Source: Microbulbifer rhizosphaerae
GTDB taxonomy: Bacteria; Pseudomonadota; Gammaproteobacteria; Pseudomonadales; Cellvibrionaceae
DNA length: 64,000 nucleotides
Assembly (NCBI RefSeq): GCF_014191725.1
Contig: NZ_JACHWZ010000012.1
Coordinates: forward strand, 1-64,000
Direction: 5' to 3'
Shown here piece after piece: positions 33,646 through 42,738 of the stretch (its first letter is position 1; each line of letters starts with the position of its first letter). Below the pieces are notes generated by a model. It saw only the letters and a program-made list of their open reading frames with translations. It did no database searches and was not told the origin of the DNA. The position numbers and the translations under genes are program-made.

Positions 33646-35970
33646 TTACGCTAACGAAAAATCCTCATGCACCAGCGTCAGGTTGGGATTATAGGCCGGG
33701 TCTGTATCCAGCAAGTCACCCCAGCGCCTGCGCATATATTCCGCTTCGCGTTGGGCACGCTTGCGTTTTGCCATGGTATTGTCGGCACCGCGGGAAACCG
33801 ACTCATGGTGGTAGAGTTCCGCATAGGGTGTCCACAGATTGCGGTAGCCCGCGTCGCGCACTTTCAGGCACAGATCCACGTCGTTGAAGGCCACCGGCAG
33901 ATTTTCCTCGTCCAGACCTCCCACCTCCTCGAAAATTGCCTTGCGTAGCAATAGGCAGGCCCCGGTGACCGCCGACAGGTTCTGGACCAGGTGCAGGCGG
34001 GAAAAATAGCCGTAGTCGCTGCGGTTGAAATACTTGTGGGAATGCCCGGCCACACCGCCGATGCCGAGAATAACGCCGCCGTGCTGAACAGTGTCGTCGG
34101 GATAGTAGAGCTTGGCTCCCACGCAGCCGATTTCCGGGCGGCAGGCGTGGCTCACCATCTCCGATAGCCAGTCGCTGTTGACCGGCTCAATATCGTTATT
34201 GACCAGCCCCAGGATCTCGCCTCTTGCCAGCCCGGCGCCATAGTTGTTGATAGACGAATAATTAAACGGATGGTCCCAGCGGCAAACCCTGACTCGGGGA
34301 TCTGCGCAAACCTCCTCCATATACCGCAGTGTTTCCGAGCAATTGCTCTGGTTATCGAGAATCAACAACTCAAAATTCGGGTAATCCGTCTTCTCAAGGA
34401 TGGCGTCAACACAAGGCTTGAGGATTTCATAACCGTTCCGCGTCGGAACCAGCAGGCTGACAAGAGGCCTGGGCTCAGGAAAGGGATAGCACACACGATA
34501 TGTATTGGGCAAAACACCGGCCACAGCGACTGCCCCCGGACAAGCTTGCGCAACATAATCGCTTACCGCGGCCAACCCCGTGGACTCTGTGTACGACTTC
34601 TGACCAGAATCCTGCGCAGTAGAGCCGGCTATCGCCCGCCAGTGATACAGCACTTTGGGAATATGAACCACTTTCCGGGCATCGAGATATGGCAAGCACC
34701 GCAACAGTAGGTCGTGATCCTGGCTGCCTTCGTACCCTTCCCGGAATCCCCCGACCTTCCGCACGAGCTCCGTGCGCAGCACAGTCAGATGACAGATATA
34801 GTTCTGCGAAAGCAGCAGGTCCGGGTTCCATGCCGGCTTGAAATGCGAGTCAAAGCGCTCCCCCTGCTCATCGATCTTGTCCTCATCGCTGTAGATAAGA
34901 CCAACATCCGGGCTGGTGGCGATTGCTTCGCAAACACACTGCAGCGAGTAGGGGACCAAGGTGTCATCGTGATCCAGCAGGGCGACAAAATCCCCACACG
35001 CCACTGCCAGGGCACTGTTACTGGCAGCCGAAATATGTCCGTTCTTCTCCCGCAGGACCAGTGAAATTCGGCAGTCCCGGGCCTGGTAATCAAGTAGCCA
35101 CTCCCGCAACTGGGGATCGGAAGAACAGTCATCCGCGATGCACAGCTGCCAGTTCGGGTAGGTCTGTGCTATCACCGACTCAATGCAGTCGCGTAGCAGT
35201 TTTATATCTGTATTGAAAGTGGGCAATAGGATAGAAATCAGGGGTCCGTCACCGGCTTGAAATACTGCATCCAGAGAATTCGGGTCCGGGATATGTAGTG
35301 GTTCCTCGTACTTGATCCAGTGCTGGTAATCCCTGGCTTGGCGTCGCCGGCTGAAAGTTTCGTTATAATGCCGCAGAGCCAGCTCGCGCCAGCTACCGTC
35401 ACCGTTTACAGCTCGGGCCTTCAGCCCGTCGATCACCTCCCGCTTTTTCAGCCCCCGGAACTGCGCGTGCATATTTGCCAACCGCTGAGCCAGGCGATCC
35501 AGGGCAAACCACGGAGCCAACCGAACCAGGTGAAAATGCTCCACCGTAAATTGGCCGGCGGATTCCATGGGATCGAACCGCAGCCATTTCACAGTTCTGG
35601 GGAAATAGACAAGACGTTTACTGACACGATTAGACCTTACCGGTAGAAACACACTCTGCGCCTCATTGAGGCCTGCCCCCGTATCAAAGTACAAGCGGGC
35701 GTCAGCGCTGGATTCCGTGTGGCGCAGCTTGAGTTCCAGCATATACCAGCCGGGCAGGAAGCGTTTCCTCCGCACCCGGAAGCGGGGATCAATCCCGGAA
35801 GAGCGCCAAGTGAAAGCAGACCCAGAATCACCGCAGGCCTCAAGATCGCCCAGCGGCGCAAGCCTGTTCGTCAGTTCCAGACGAAATAACTGCTTCACAA
35901 GTTTCACTATACCGCCACTCTCCAAGCGCGCAAACGCCCTACTCGCCACCCTCTTTGCGAACTGGCTCAA
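33646..35970 (-). CDS. tandem two-domain GT2 glycosyltransferase
   Basis: A capsule glycosyltransferase of 774 residues from a TTG at 35970. The TTG overlaps the upstream sulfotransferase stop (TTGA) and has GGGGAAGG before it; a GTG at 35991 is the alternative. An N-terminal carbohydrate-binding-like domain (FLPGWYMLELKLRH, WLRFDPMESAGQFTVEHF) is followed by two GT-A domains. The first has ISILLPTFNTD and LLDHDDTL. The second has VSLLVPTRNGYE, LVNNDIEPVN and the ED-like FNDVDLCLK. Both DxD-like sites look intact, so it may add two different sugars. It is the last gene before the hipBA/IS island and converges with hipA. Confidence 0.88.
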   Translation of the reverse strand: MSQFAKRVASRAFARLESGGIVKLVKQLFRLELTNRLAPLGDLEACGDSGSAFTWRSSGIDPRFRVRRKRFLPGWYMLELKLRHTESSADARLYFDTGAGLNEAQSVFLPVRSNRVSKRLVYFPRTVKWLRFDPMESAGQFTVEHFHLVRLAPWFALDRLAQRLANMHAQFRGLKKREVIDGLKARAVNGDGSWRELALRHYNETFSRRRQARDYQHWIKYEEPLHIPDPNSLDAVFQAGDGPLISILLPTFNTDIKLLRDCIESVIAQTYPNWQLCIADDCSSDPQLREWLLDYQARDCRISLVLREKNGHISAASNSALAVACGDFVALLDHDDTLVPYSLQCVCEAIATSPDVGLIYSDEDKIDEQGERFDSHFKPAWNPDLLLSQNYICHLTVLRTELVRKVGGFREGYEGSQDHDLLLRCLPYLDARKVVHIPKVLYHWRAIAGSTAQDSGQKSYTESTGLAAVSDYVAQACPGAVAVAGVLPNTYRVCYPFPEPRPLVSLLVPTRNGYEILKPCVDAILEKTDYPNFELLILDNQSNCSETLRYMEEVCADPRVRVCRWDHPFNYSSINNYGAGLARGEILGLVNNDIEPVNSDWLSEMVSHACRPEIGCVGAKLYYPDDTVQHGGVILGIGGVAGHSHKYFNRSDYGYFSRLHLVQNLSAVTGACLLLRKAIFEEVGGLDEENLPVAFNDVDLCLKVRDAGYRNLWTPYAELYHHESVSRGADNTMAKRKRAQREAEYMRRRWGDLLDTDPAYNPNLTLVHEDFSLA

Positions 35971-37010
35971 ACCTTCCCCCGCAGTACCCACGGCGACCCC
36001 ACCAGCGGCTGACCGGTTTCGGCAACCGTACATTCGATTCGCGCACCCGAAGACAAGCCGACGATCTTCACGCTGAAACCCACAAATCCGCCCCGGCCGA
36101 TACTCCGTTCCCGCAAGGCTCCCCGATATTCGTGGGCACTTACCACCGCGAACGGCTCTCCGTCCACGGCGAAACACACCGATACCGGCTCGTCGCCTTG
36201 TTCGGCCCGCGCCCAGCCCAGCAGGCGCCCGTGTTCCTGGCGCATCAGGGCGCCGGAAACGTAGCCCGGCGCGCTCCCGGCCAGCCGGATGCGCCAGTCC
36301 AGTTGAGCACACGCGGCCCGGTACAGACGGATATCGTCCGCATTCAGCGATTCCAGTTCATGCCGCTGTTCCGCCGTCAGGGTGTAGGGCTTCGCAATCG
36401 ACTCCCTAGCCTGGTTTTCATCGAGAAAAGGCACCGCCATGCCGAACTTCCGGTTGAACTGCTGCAGGGATTCCGCGTAGCGCTCGGTGATCCCGACAAA
36501 GCCGAGCCCGGCCCAGGGCACCGCCGCAAGCAGGCGCCCCTGGCGATTGATATTGGACTTGTCGCGGTAAAAGGTCTCCAGTGGCTCGCCGTAGCCGTAG
36601 TTGCGCTGGTGATGCTGATACTCCGAAACTATCCGCTGTACCGGGTCCCGCAAAAAAGTGACCATGCGCTCCACACCGAAAAGCCCCGCGTAGCGGCTCG
36701 CATGAAAATGCCCAGTGAGGAACAGATAGCCCTCCGCGCGGAAGGCGGAGCGGAAACGCCACAGATCTGCATTCGGCTGAACCCACTGCCTGACGATTGC
36801 GCTGGTCTCGACCGAACTGGGGCCGTAATCCCGGCAGACCCGCTCTTTTCCAAGAGCGGCATCCACTCCAAAGCGGAAGCTGGTTCCCGCAGTCTTGGGA
36901 ATATGAATAAATAACAATGGATCCACAGATACCTCTATCTTCAGTGGATGGGGAACGGCTGCTTGCTCCCTGCTGCACGATCGTTCGGAGCTAAAATTAG
37001 GCACTACCAT
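35967..37010 (-). CDS. PAPS-dependent sulfotransferase with accessory domain
   Basis: The protein has 347 residues. PLLFIHIPKTAGTSFRFG (31-48) is the 5'-phosphosulfate loop, and TFLRDPVQRIVSEYQHH (118-134) holds the 3'-phosphate-binding Arg and Ser. Both belong to the heparan-sulfate-type Sulfotransfer_2 group. It should transfer sulfate from PAPS to a sugar hydroxyl of the capsule. Residues about 253-331 form an extra domain with GRLLGWARAEQ and GGFVGFSVKI that recurs in neighbouring genes. ATG at 37010 (AGGGA upstream) is preferred over a GTG at 37040. Genes for PAPS synthesis are not in this window. Confidence 0.82.
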   Translation of the reverse strand: MVVPNFSSERSCSREQAAVPHPLKIEVSVDPLLFIHIPKTAGTSFRFGVDAALGKERVCRDYGPSSVETSAIVRQWVQPNADLWRFRSAFRAEGYLFLTGHFHASRYAGLFGVERMVTFLRDPVQRIVSEYQHHQRNYGYGEPLETFYRDKSNINRQGRLLAAVPWAGLGFVGITERYAESLQQFNRKFGMAVPFLDENQARESIAKPYTLTAEQRHELESLNADDIRLYRAACAQLDWRIRLAGSAPGYVSGALMRQEHGRLLGWARAEQGDEPVSVCFAVDGEPFAVVSAHEYRGALRERSIGRGGFVGFSVKIVGLSSGARIECTVAETGQPLVGSPWVLRGKV

Positions 37011-37018
37011 TACAGTCC

Positions 37019-38179
37019 CTATGCGCGATTGACCTGGCACTCCACATTCGAGCCGTAGATGGTGGCGGAAACCCTATCTTCTTCTGTCAACTCCCTGTCA
37101 TGTTGGTACCAGAAGCCGCACACCAACTTTTGAGATATTCTCTTGCCTATCACATCCGGGCGTTCCCGGTCGACATCCACGAGCTGCTCAACACCATTGA
37201 TCAACAACCGAATCTTGAGATTGCCCGTAAACTCCGACACGGCCCAGCCGGAAACAATATTCCCCCTGATGGTCACATGGCCCTGACCGAACGACATATA
37301 GGGCGAATCATGTACCAGCAGGTTCTTCAGCTCCTGAATACGCGCCTTCACCGCGGATACATAAGGCAACATACCCTCATCGACCTCGTCGTTCAGGTCG
37401 TGCCCCTGGAAGTAGGCCTGCCCCTTTCGCCGACTGGCACTACCGGCACCCGAGCCCTTCCTGTCCTTATTCAGGAAATGCTCCTGCCGTGACTTGACCA
37501 CATAGTGGTTGATGCGCAGCGCCTCGTAGCTGACTTCGGCCGTCCGCGGCTCGAAGGCTTCACCGTTCTCGAAACCGGCCGGCTGCATGTTGGCGGAATA
37601 GTAGCGCCCCTCCTTTAGCGAGCACTCATGGATATTCATGCGCGCCACCATGGAAGGCTTCAGGATGGTCTTGATATGTTTGTTGAACTTATGCTCCTTC
37701 CGCGAGCAGCGGATAAAGCGCTCAATAACGGGCCCCTCCTCTTTAAACACATGTCCAGAGGAACCGAAATTGCGCCAGTTCAACGCCAAGGCGCCCGCCT
37801 CGGGATTTTGATAGAAAGGTGTCAAATTTTCCTTTAGCGACTTTCCGTTAGTTGAGAATATAAATTCGTCGATATCGATAAATGCCAGCAGATCCACATC
37901 GGGACCGTAATCCCGGAGTATTTGATTATATGCCGGCGCCTGCGGTCCGGTATCGCCGACTCGAGGAAAATAAATACGGGTGATTACGCCGGCATTATGT
38001 AAAGCTTCCAACACTTGCGACGTGCCGTCGTCGCTGCAATTGTCGGCAATATAGAATTTATCGACACCCATATTTTGATGATAAGATATCCACTCAAGGA
38101 TATAATCGATCTCGTTCTTAACGATAGCTGCGAGGCCAACCGTGAATTGAGGAAAAATTACACTAGAACCTTTTGTCAT
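37019..38179 (-). CDS. GT92-like glycosyltransferase with accessory domain
   Basis: The protein has 386 residues. VGLAAIVKNEIDYILEWISY, HQNMGVDKFYIADNCSDDGT and LLAFIDIDEFIF (DxD at 102-104) match the DUF23/GT92-like GT-A fold. Residues 303-375 form a C-terminal accessory domain (GNIVSGWAVSE, LVCGFWYQH) like that of the downstream sulfotransferase. The ATG at 38179 is clear. Upstream lies AT-rich DNA with a gene fragment and tandem array, so its promoter may be local. The acceptor is unknown. Confidence 0.82.
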   Translation of the reverse strand: MTKGSSVIFPQFTVGLAAIVKNEIDYILEWISYHQNMGVDKFYIADNCSDDGTSQVLEALHNAGVITRIYFPRVGDTGPQAPAYNQILRDYGPDVDLLAFIDIDEFIFSTNGKSLKENLTPFYQNPEAGALALNWRNFGSSGHVFKEEGPVIERFIRCSRKEHKFNKHIKTILKPSMVARMNIHECSLKEGRYYSANMQPAGFENGEAFEPRTAEVSYEALRINHYVVKSRQEHFLNKDRKGSGAGSASRRKGQAYFQGHDLNDEVDEGMLPYVSAVKARIQELKNLLVHDSPYMSFGQGHVTIRGNIVSGWAVSEFTGNLKIRLLINGVEQLVDVDRERPDVIGKRISQKLVCGFWYQHDRELTEEDRVSATIYGSNVECQVNRA

Positions 38180-38360
38180 TACAGCATACTTACTCTAATT
38201 ATCAACGCTAAAAATTACGCATAACATGTGAAATGTAAGGCCCGCCCTCCTCAGCTTGCTAAGTTCTTTTCAATAGAAATACCGGTGGCATTCTATACAG
38301 GAAAATGATTCTTAGCATTGAAGCTTTGCAAAATGTAAGGATTGACTAGGCCCGACCCCG

Positions 38361-38594
38361 TTAGCGAAGTAGCGAAGGGTCCCGCCCCTCGCGCCAGCCG
38401 TAGTTCAGGTAGTGGCCGAATGGGTCCACGCCGGCGGCGCCGACGTCTTCGTTGTGTTTCAGGTAGTAGTCCTGATCGAAGAGCTGCCTGACCCGCTCGC
38501 GGTCGTCGCTTTTCAGTCCGTCGCCGGTTCGGCGTGACTTTAAAATTTTGACGACTCGGGATTTAACCATCCTGAAACATTTAGCGAAAATCAC
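38361..38594 (-). pseudogene. truncated glycosyltransferase N-terminus
   Basis: A 77-residue frame with GTG start (an ATG nine codons in is possible). Its end, LFDQDYYLKHNEDVGAAGVD then PFGHYLNYGWREGRDPS, is the F-D-x-x-Y-Y-L-x-x-N-x-D-V ... H-Y-L-x-x-G-W-x-E-G-R-x-P-S module that precedes large glycosyltransferases in polysaccharide loci. The frame stops right after it and no transferase domain follows. The sequence just beyond the stop carries GGGGTCGGGCCT, a motif found again at 39008-39020 on the far side of the array. I read it as a gene cut by rearrangement. Confidence 0.65.
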
Positions 38595-38749
38595 AAATAC
38601 AACCGCTCAGTTTTTAGAATATGATTTGTTTTGAACAATCCAAAACTTATAAATATTGACACAGCACGCGACGCTTCTGAAAGAAGCCTGTCCCTAATGA
38701 GAGCTTCCTGAGCCAGGCAATTTGGCAATAGTGTCAATTGTCAAGACTT

Positions 38750-38975
38750 GACCCCATCTTGCTGCTAAGACTTGACCCCATCTTGCTGCTAGACTTGACC
38801 CCATCTTGCTGCTAGACTTGACCCCATCTTGCTGCTTGACCCCATCTTGCTGCTGACCCCATCTTGCTGCATGACCCCATCTTGCTGCATCTTTGACCCC
38901 ATCTTTCTTGTGACCCCATCTTTCTTGTGACCCCATCTTTCTTGAATGACCCCATCTTTCTTGACCCCATCTTTC
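38750..38975. repeat. degenerate tandem array with 12 GACCCCATCTT cores
   Basis: Twelve ACCCCATCTT cores occur in about 225 bases. The left half uses a TTGCTGCT spacer, often with AGACTT before the core (units of 16-23 bases). The right half uses TTCTTG or TTCTTGTG (15-17 bases). The unit type switches once near 38895, as if two arrays expanded in turn. No coding function is likely: frames read Lys-Met-Gly-Ser repeats on the minus strand. AGGCCCGACCCC at 38349 and 39008 flanks the whole section. Confidence 0.85.
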
Positions 38976-39173
38976 TCCTCTGCGCCTGAGCTTCGCTCGG
39001 CGCACTAAGGCCCGACCCCGCCAGATCCATCTTGGCTCCACATATTTCAAAAATCGAGGTCAACTAGCAACCATAGCTTTAATGCAAGCACCTCCAATTC
39101 GACACGCCTCTAATCACACAAAATCACACCTTCAACTTCATTAAAAGAAAAAACGTCCCTTCCCAAAAAGATA

Positions 39174-40376
39174 TTACCCACGCGCCAGATCAGCCAGATA
39201 AGGCTTGACAGAAAGGCCATTTGACTTAAAAAAATTTATATAACCCGAACTACTGGAGCACCTAACAGCGTCAAAATTATCCGCTTCACTTCTTGACCAA
39301 AAGGCCGCCTCATACAATTCTTCAGCAGAGAGGCCTTCCACATCGGAAAAGTGCGAACAAGGAATCCCAGTTGTTTTTGCCAACTCTTCAGTTCTAGAGT
39401 CAATTGTAACAACCCTACCGGGAACCCCCATCTGAACCGGCAACGCAACACCGTGATACCTAGGACCCACAGCGACAGAGAACTTCCTAGAATAATTCAA
39501 CCAATTCTGGGCATCAGCAAAAAATACAGAATACGCCCTCAACCAACCCTCCAACTCGCCCAAACTTCCGAAACAATTGTAAACACTCTTCAGCCGATCA
39601 CTCTGCCTTTCATCTAGAACTCCCCACCCTTCCAAAACCAACTTAAAAAGCAAATCGGGATGCTGAAGAACATACTCCCCATTAAACTTCTCAACTAACT
39701 CTACGAGTAAACCTTCAATTTTTGATGAAGGATGCCACGGATTACCTGAGGGAACCATGACTCGTGGGAATCGGACTTCATCCTTCCTTTTGTAGCATTC
39801 TTGCCCAAGATCGCTCCTCGGGGATGTGAGCAATGAAGGACACCCTAAAGGAGAAGTATCATAGCCCAGCTCCTTCAGAACCCACGATGAGAACTCACCA
39901 CGAGTGATAATATTACTAGCCCCCGCGTCACTCTTTAAATGGCTAACTATTTCCAAAAACTCCCTTGTTCCCTCTGGAACTTCAGGCATCACGCCTATTC
40001 GATCAGACTGGGCACCCAGCCCAATTAAAACAACCGGAAGATCAAACTGCGACAAGGCATCGCCCCAATTTTTCAAGTCGACATGAGATCCAACCTGATT
40101 AGCGCAGCACACACAGATAAGATCAAAATTTTTGTTCACAAATACAGGATCATGTCCCCAAGAAAGGACTTCAAAGTCATCCATTAAAATATTTTTCACG
40201 GAGTGAACGAAGGCCACATTTCCAGTATTTCCTCCCGTAGCTTTCATCACTGCCGACGCATCAGATTTCCACAGATACTCAGAAACAAACTCATTATTGT
40301 TCTGCAAGTTAGTTATCAAGCCTACTTTCACAAAACTAACCTCTCCATAACCTAAAAAAACATAGCCAAGGGACAT
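39174..40376 (-). CDS. polysaccharide pyruvyl transferase-like protein
   Basis: The protein has 400 residues from ATG at 40376, overlapping the upstream stop as TGATG. Hallmarks of the polysaccharide pyruvyl transferase family are GGNTGNVAFVHSV, LIGLGAQSDRIG, SVAVGPRYHGVALPVQMGVP and a final IDSRTEELAKTTGIP. Family members put pyruvate ketals on capsule or cell-wall sugars using PEP, although some do other chemistry. Codon use is AT-rich compared with flanking genes. Its downstream end faces the tandem array, so it is the last intact gene of this sub-block. Confidence 0.75.
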   Translation of the reverse strand: MSLGYVFLGYGEVSFVKVGLITNLQNNNEFVSEYLWKSDASAVMKATGGNTGNVAFVHSVKNILMDDFEVLSWGHDPVFVNKNFDLICVCCANQVGSHVDLKNWGDALSQFDLPVVLIGLGAQSDRIGVMPEVPEGTREFLEIVSHLKSDAGASNIITRGEFSSWVLKELGYDTSPLGCPSLLTSPRSDLGQECYKRKDEVRFPRVMVPSGNPWHPSSKIEGLLVELVEKFNGEYVLQHPDLLFKLVLEGWGVLDERQSDRLKSVYNCFGSLGELEGWLRAYSVFFADAQNWLNYSRKFSVAVGPRYHGVALPVQMGVPGRVVTIDSRTEELAKTTGIPCSHFSDVEGLSAEELYEAAFWSRSEADNFDAVRCSSSSGYINFFKSNGLSVKPYLADLARG

Positions 40377-41494
40377 CAAAAATCAGAAGGAACGTCAACT
40401 ATAAACCTTTCTCTAGTTTGTACAATCAAAAGGTCTGGAGAATACCGTGCCACCTCATCCCAATCAATCCGCTGCCCCCATACAAAACATGAATTTTTGA
40501 ACGCATCTATGACAAATGGCTTCATCCAATCCATAGAGGATGAATGCCATACCATAACCCTGAAATTGGATGGAGAAGTATTTAGATATTCTTGCCGCCT
40601 TCCAGTATTTACCTTTTTATTATTGTATACCTCAATATACCTCTGACCACTTATAGAAACATGTTTTATTTTTTCAATATTAACCGCATCAGTTTTAACG
40701 AGAAGATCACTTGCCTGGTAGGAATTCTTATGCTTAAACTCCTCATACCCACTAACACTCACAACCTCCGAGAGGCTCGACACTTTAAGAACCTCTAGAA
40801 AAGCCAAGTAAGCAGCGTAAAATGTCCAGTGTGTATCTCCTTTAAAGTATAGATCGCCTTCCTCAATCCCTGAAAAGTCTGGAACACAAAATTTTATTTC
40901 TCTCTTATCATAAAAATGGTTAGTCAGAAGTCTTAAAGGCCGACTATCGGAAATAACATAACCTTCAGGTAAATAACACTGACAACAAACCTCTTTCTCT
41001 GGCGCAACGAGCGTCACTAAGTCGGCACCAAGCTTATCTGCCTTTTCTTTTCGAGAAACACATAATCGCTCCCACAGATCGCAGAGATTCTCCGGAGACT
41101 TAATTTTTCCAGTTAAATAATCCAAGCTTCTATTAGAGTCATTTTTAAGAAATAACCATCCGAAATTTCCGAACAACACTTTATTTTTTTCTTCCTCAGA
41201 AATTACTGCCTTAACAGGCGAATTAAACAAGCTTAATCCACTCTCATCAAAAACCTCTATCGTCAAGTATGCTTCGCCAAGATATTTTCCCGGAAGAGAC
41301 ATAGAGAATCCACGCCCAAACCCTTCTAGATCCGCACGAACAATACTTGCGACACACTCATAATTATCCCCATTAATTCTAACGAGAACCTTACTTGGCC
41401 CTCCTTCTGGGGTTTTTATCCAGCCGCCAACTCCTTTGGCATTAAATCTTTCGATAAACCCTCTATTTTTCACTAGAAAACCCTTTGCTGTCAT
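40376..41494 (-). CDS. AlgX/AlgJ-like SGNH O-acetyltransferase with accessory domain
   Basis: The protein has 372 residues without a signal peptide. Residues 11-85 are the shared accessory domain (GFIERFNAKGVGGWIK, RADLEGFGRGFSMSLP). VLFGNFGWLFLKND (106-119), FKGDTHWTFYAAYLAF (D220 and H222) and FRVMVWHSSSMDWMKPF (candidate nucleophile Ser318-320) follow the order of AlgX/AlgJ proteins, which acetylate alginate. It probably acetylates the capsule sugar. The lack of a membrane segment or export signal is unusual for this family and would place it in the cytoplasm. The start overlaps the GT4 gene by 32 bases; a GTG at 41473 is an alternative. Confidence 0.7.
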   Translation of the reverse strand: MTAKGFLVKNRGFIERFNAKGVGGWIKTPEGGPSKVLVRINGDNYECVASIVRADLEGFGRGFSMSLPGKYLGEAYLTIEVFDESGLSLFNSPVKAVISEEEKNKVLFGNFGWLFLKNDSNRSLDYLTGKIKSPENLCDLWERLCVSRKEKADKLGADLVTLVAPEKEVCCQCYLPEGYVISDSRPLRLLTNHFYDKREIKFCVPDFSGIEEGDLYFKGDTHWTFYAAYLAFLEVLKVSSLSEVVSVSGYEEFKHKNSYQASDLLVKTDAVNIEKIKHVSISGQRYIEVYNNKKVNTGRRQEYLNTSPSNFRVMVWHSSSMDWMKPFVIDAFKNSCFVWGQRIDWDEVARYSPDLLIVQTRERFIVDVPSDF

Positions 41495-42728
41495 CGACTA
41501 CACAGTCTAAATGGCTGGAGGCACATTCTTGCGAAGTAACAACTTTATTGATTCCAGAAATAATCTTGCTCCAATAATCTCTACTTGATATTGCCTCCGC
41601 TATTTTGCAAGAAAGAGACATAGAGCTTCGCGACCTAAACAGTAGTCCATCCACACCGTCATTTATTTTTTCGTTCATCCCACCAATATCGGGGCCAATC
41701 AACGGACGCCTGTGGTTAAACGCCTCCTGAATCACCATCGGCGAATTCTCCCACCACACGGAGGGGATGATCACCCAGTCGGCCTGCTCCATCAGCCGGC
41801 CGATTTCATGGGATTCGTAAGAACCGTGCAGCGTGACCAAATCGCCGAGATCCTCCAGTAGTCCGTGGATTTTCTCCTGGAACTCCTTCGTCTGAATATC
41901 CAAATTGGCGCCGTGAATATCCAGGTGCACCTGCTCTTGAACGTCTTCCGGCAGCAGCTTGAAGGCCTCCAGCAGCACATCTACGCCCTTGTAGGGGTTG
42001 ATCTGCCCAAAGAAGGCAAAGCGGCCGCGGGCCTCCCCTTCCGCCAACGGACGCGGCGGTGGAGCCTCCACTTCCGGCTGGCCGTTCTCGATCATTACCA
42101 TCTTCTCTTTCGGGATACCCCAGACCTTGTAACGCTCGATCAGGAAATGGCTGGGCGAGACGAAGACGTCCACCAGCTTAAAAATCGACTTGATATATTT
42201 CTCGCGCAGGAAAAAGTCCGCCGTCGAGCGGTCCGGAAAGCAGCGCGCACAGTCGCTGGGCGAGGACTTGTAGCAGAGCTTCATCTGCTTGCCGGGCTTG
42301 ACCATCTGGCCGTTGTTGGCGCAGATGGCCAAGTATTCGTGCAGCGTCAGTACTATGCGCGCGTTCGGCAGGGTGTTTTTGACCTCGCGGATTAGCTCCA
42401 GGCCCATATGGATATAGTGGTGAAAGTGCACCACAGTGGGTCGGTAGCGCTGCAGCAGGCCGTGGAAATCCTGCCACACATGCCTCTTGTAGCCGGACTG
42501 GAACAGGAAGAAATCGGACATATGAGTGTGGAACAGTATCTCCCTGTCCGAATTGATGGTGGAGAATGCGGAGCCGCCGTGGGACGGCTGGTCGGTGCGC
42601 GCCAGGAACACGGTGTCCAGCCCCTGGCGCTGGTATTCTTTGAACAGGTTGTAAGCGGCCACTTCGGCACCGCCCTTGCTGTGATCCGGGTGGCCGTGGG
42701 AAACGATCAGTATTCTTTGTTCGGTCAT
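41463..42728 (-). CDS. GT4 glycosyltransferase
   Basis: A GT-B glycosyltransferase of 421 residues. ILIVSHGHPDHSKGGAEVAA is the acceptor-side loop, VVHFHHYIHMG and LTLHEYLAICANNGQM follow, and the donor side shows FGQINPYKGVDVLLEAF, and PSVWWENSPMVIQEAF with the Glu-x7-Glu motif. A CYKSSPSDCARCFPD insertion carries three Cys and may bind zinc. The C-terminal 60 residues become AT-rich and less conserved, coinciding with the composition shift into the next two genes. Confidence 0.9.
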   Translation of the reverse strand: MTEQRILIVSHGHPDHSKGGAEVAAYNLFKEYQRQGLDTVFLARTDQPSHGGSAFSTINSDREILFHTHMSDFFLFQSGYKRHVWQDFHGLLQRYRPTVVHFHHYIHMGLELIREVKNTLPNARIVLTLHEYLAICANNGQMVKPGKQMKLCYKSSPSDCARCFPDRSTADFFLREKYIKSIFKLVDVFVSPSHFLIERYKVWGIPKEKMVMIENGQPEVEAPPPRPLAEGEARGRFAFFGQINPYKGVDVLLEAFKLLPEDVQEQVHLDIHGANLDIQTKEFQEKIHGLLEDLGDLVTLHGSYESHEIGRLMEQADWVIIPSVWWENSPMVIQEAFNHRRPLIGPDIGGMNEKINDGVDGLLFRSRSSMSLSCKIAEAISSRDYWSKIISGINKVVTSQECASSHLDCVVDDSKGFSSEK

Positions 42729-42738
42729 TGCTACTTCC

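Noticed and set aside
38750-38975. CRISPR array
   Set aside because: Repeat period is irregular (about 15-23), spacers are a few near-identical bases, and no cas genes are present.
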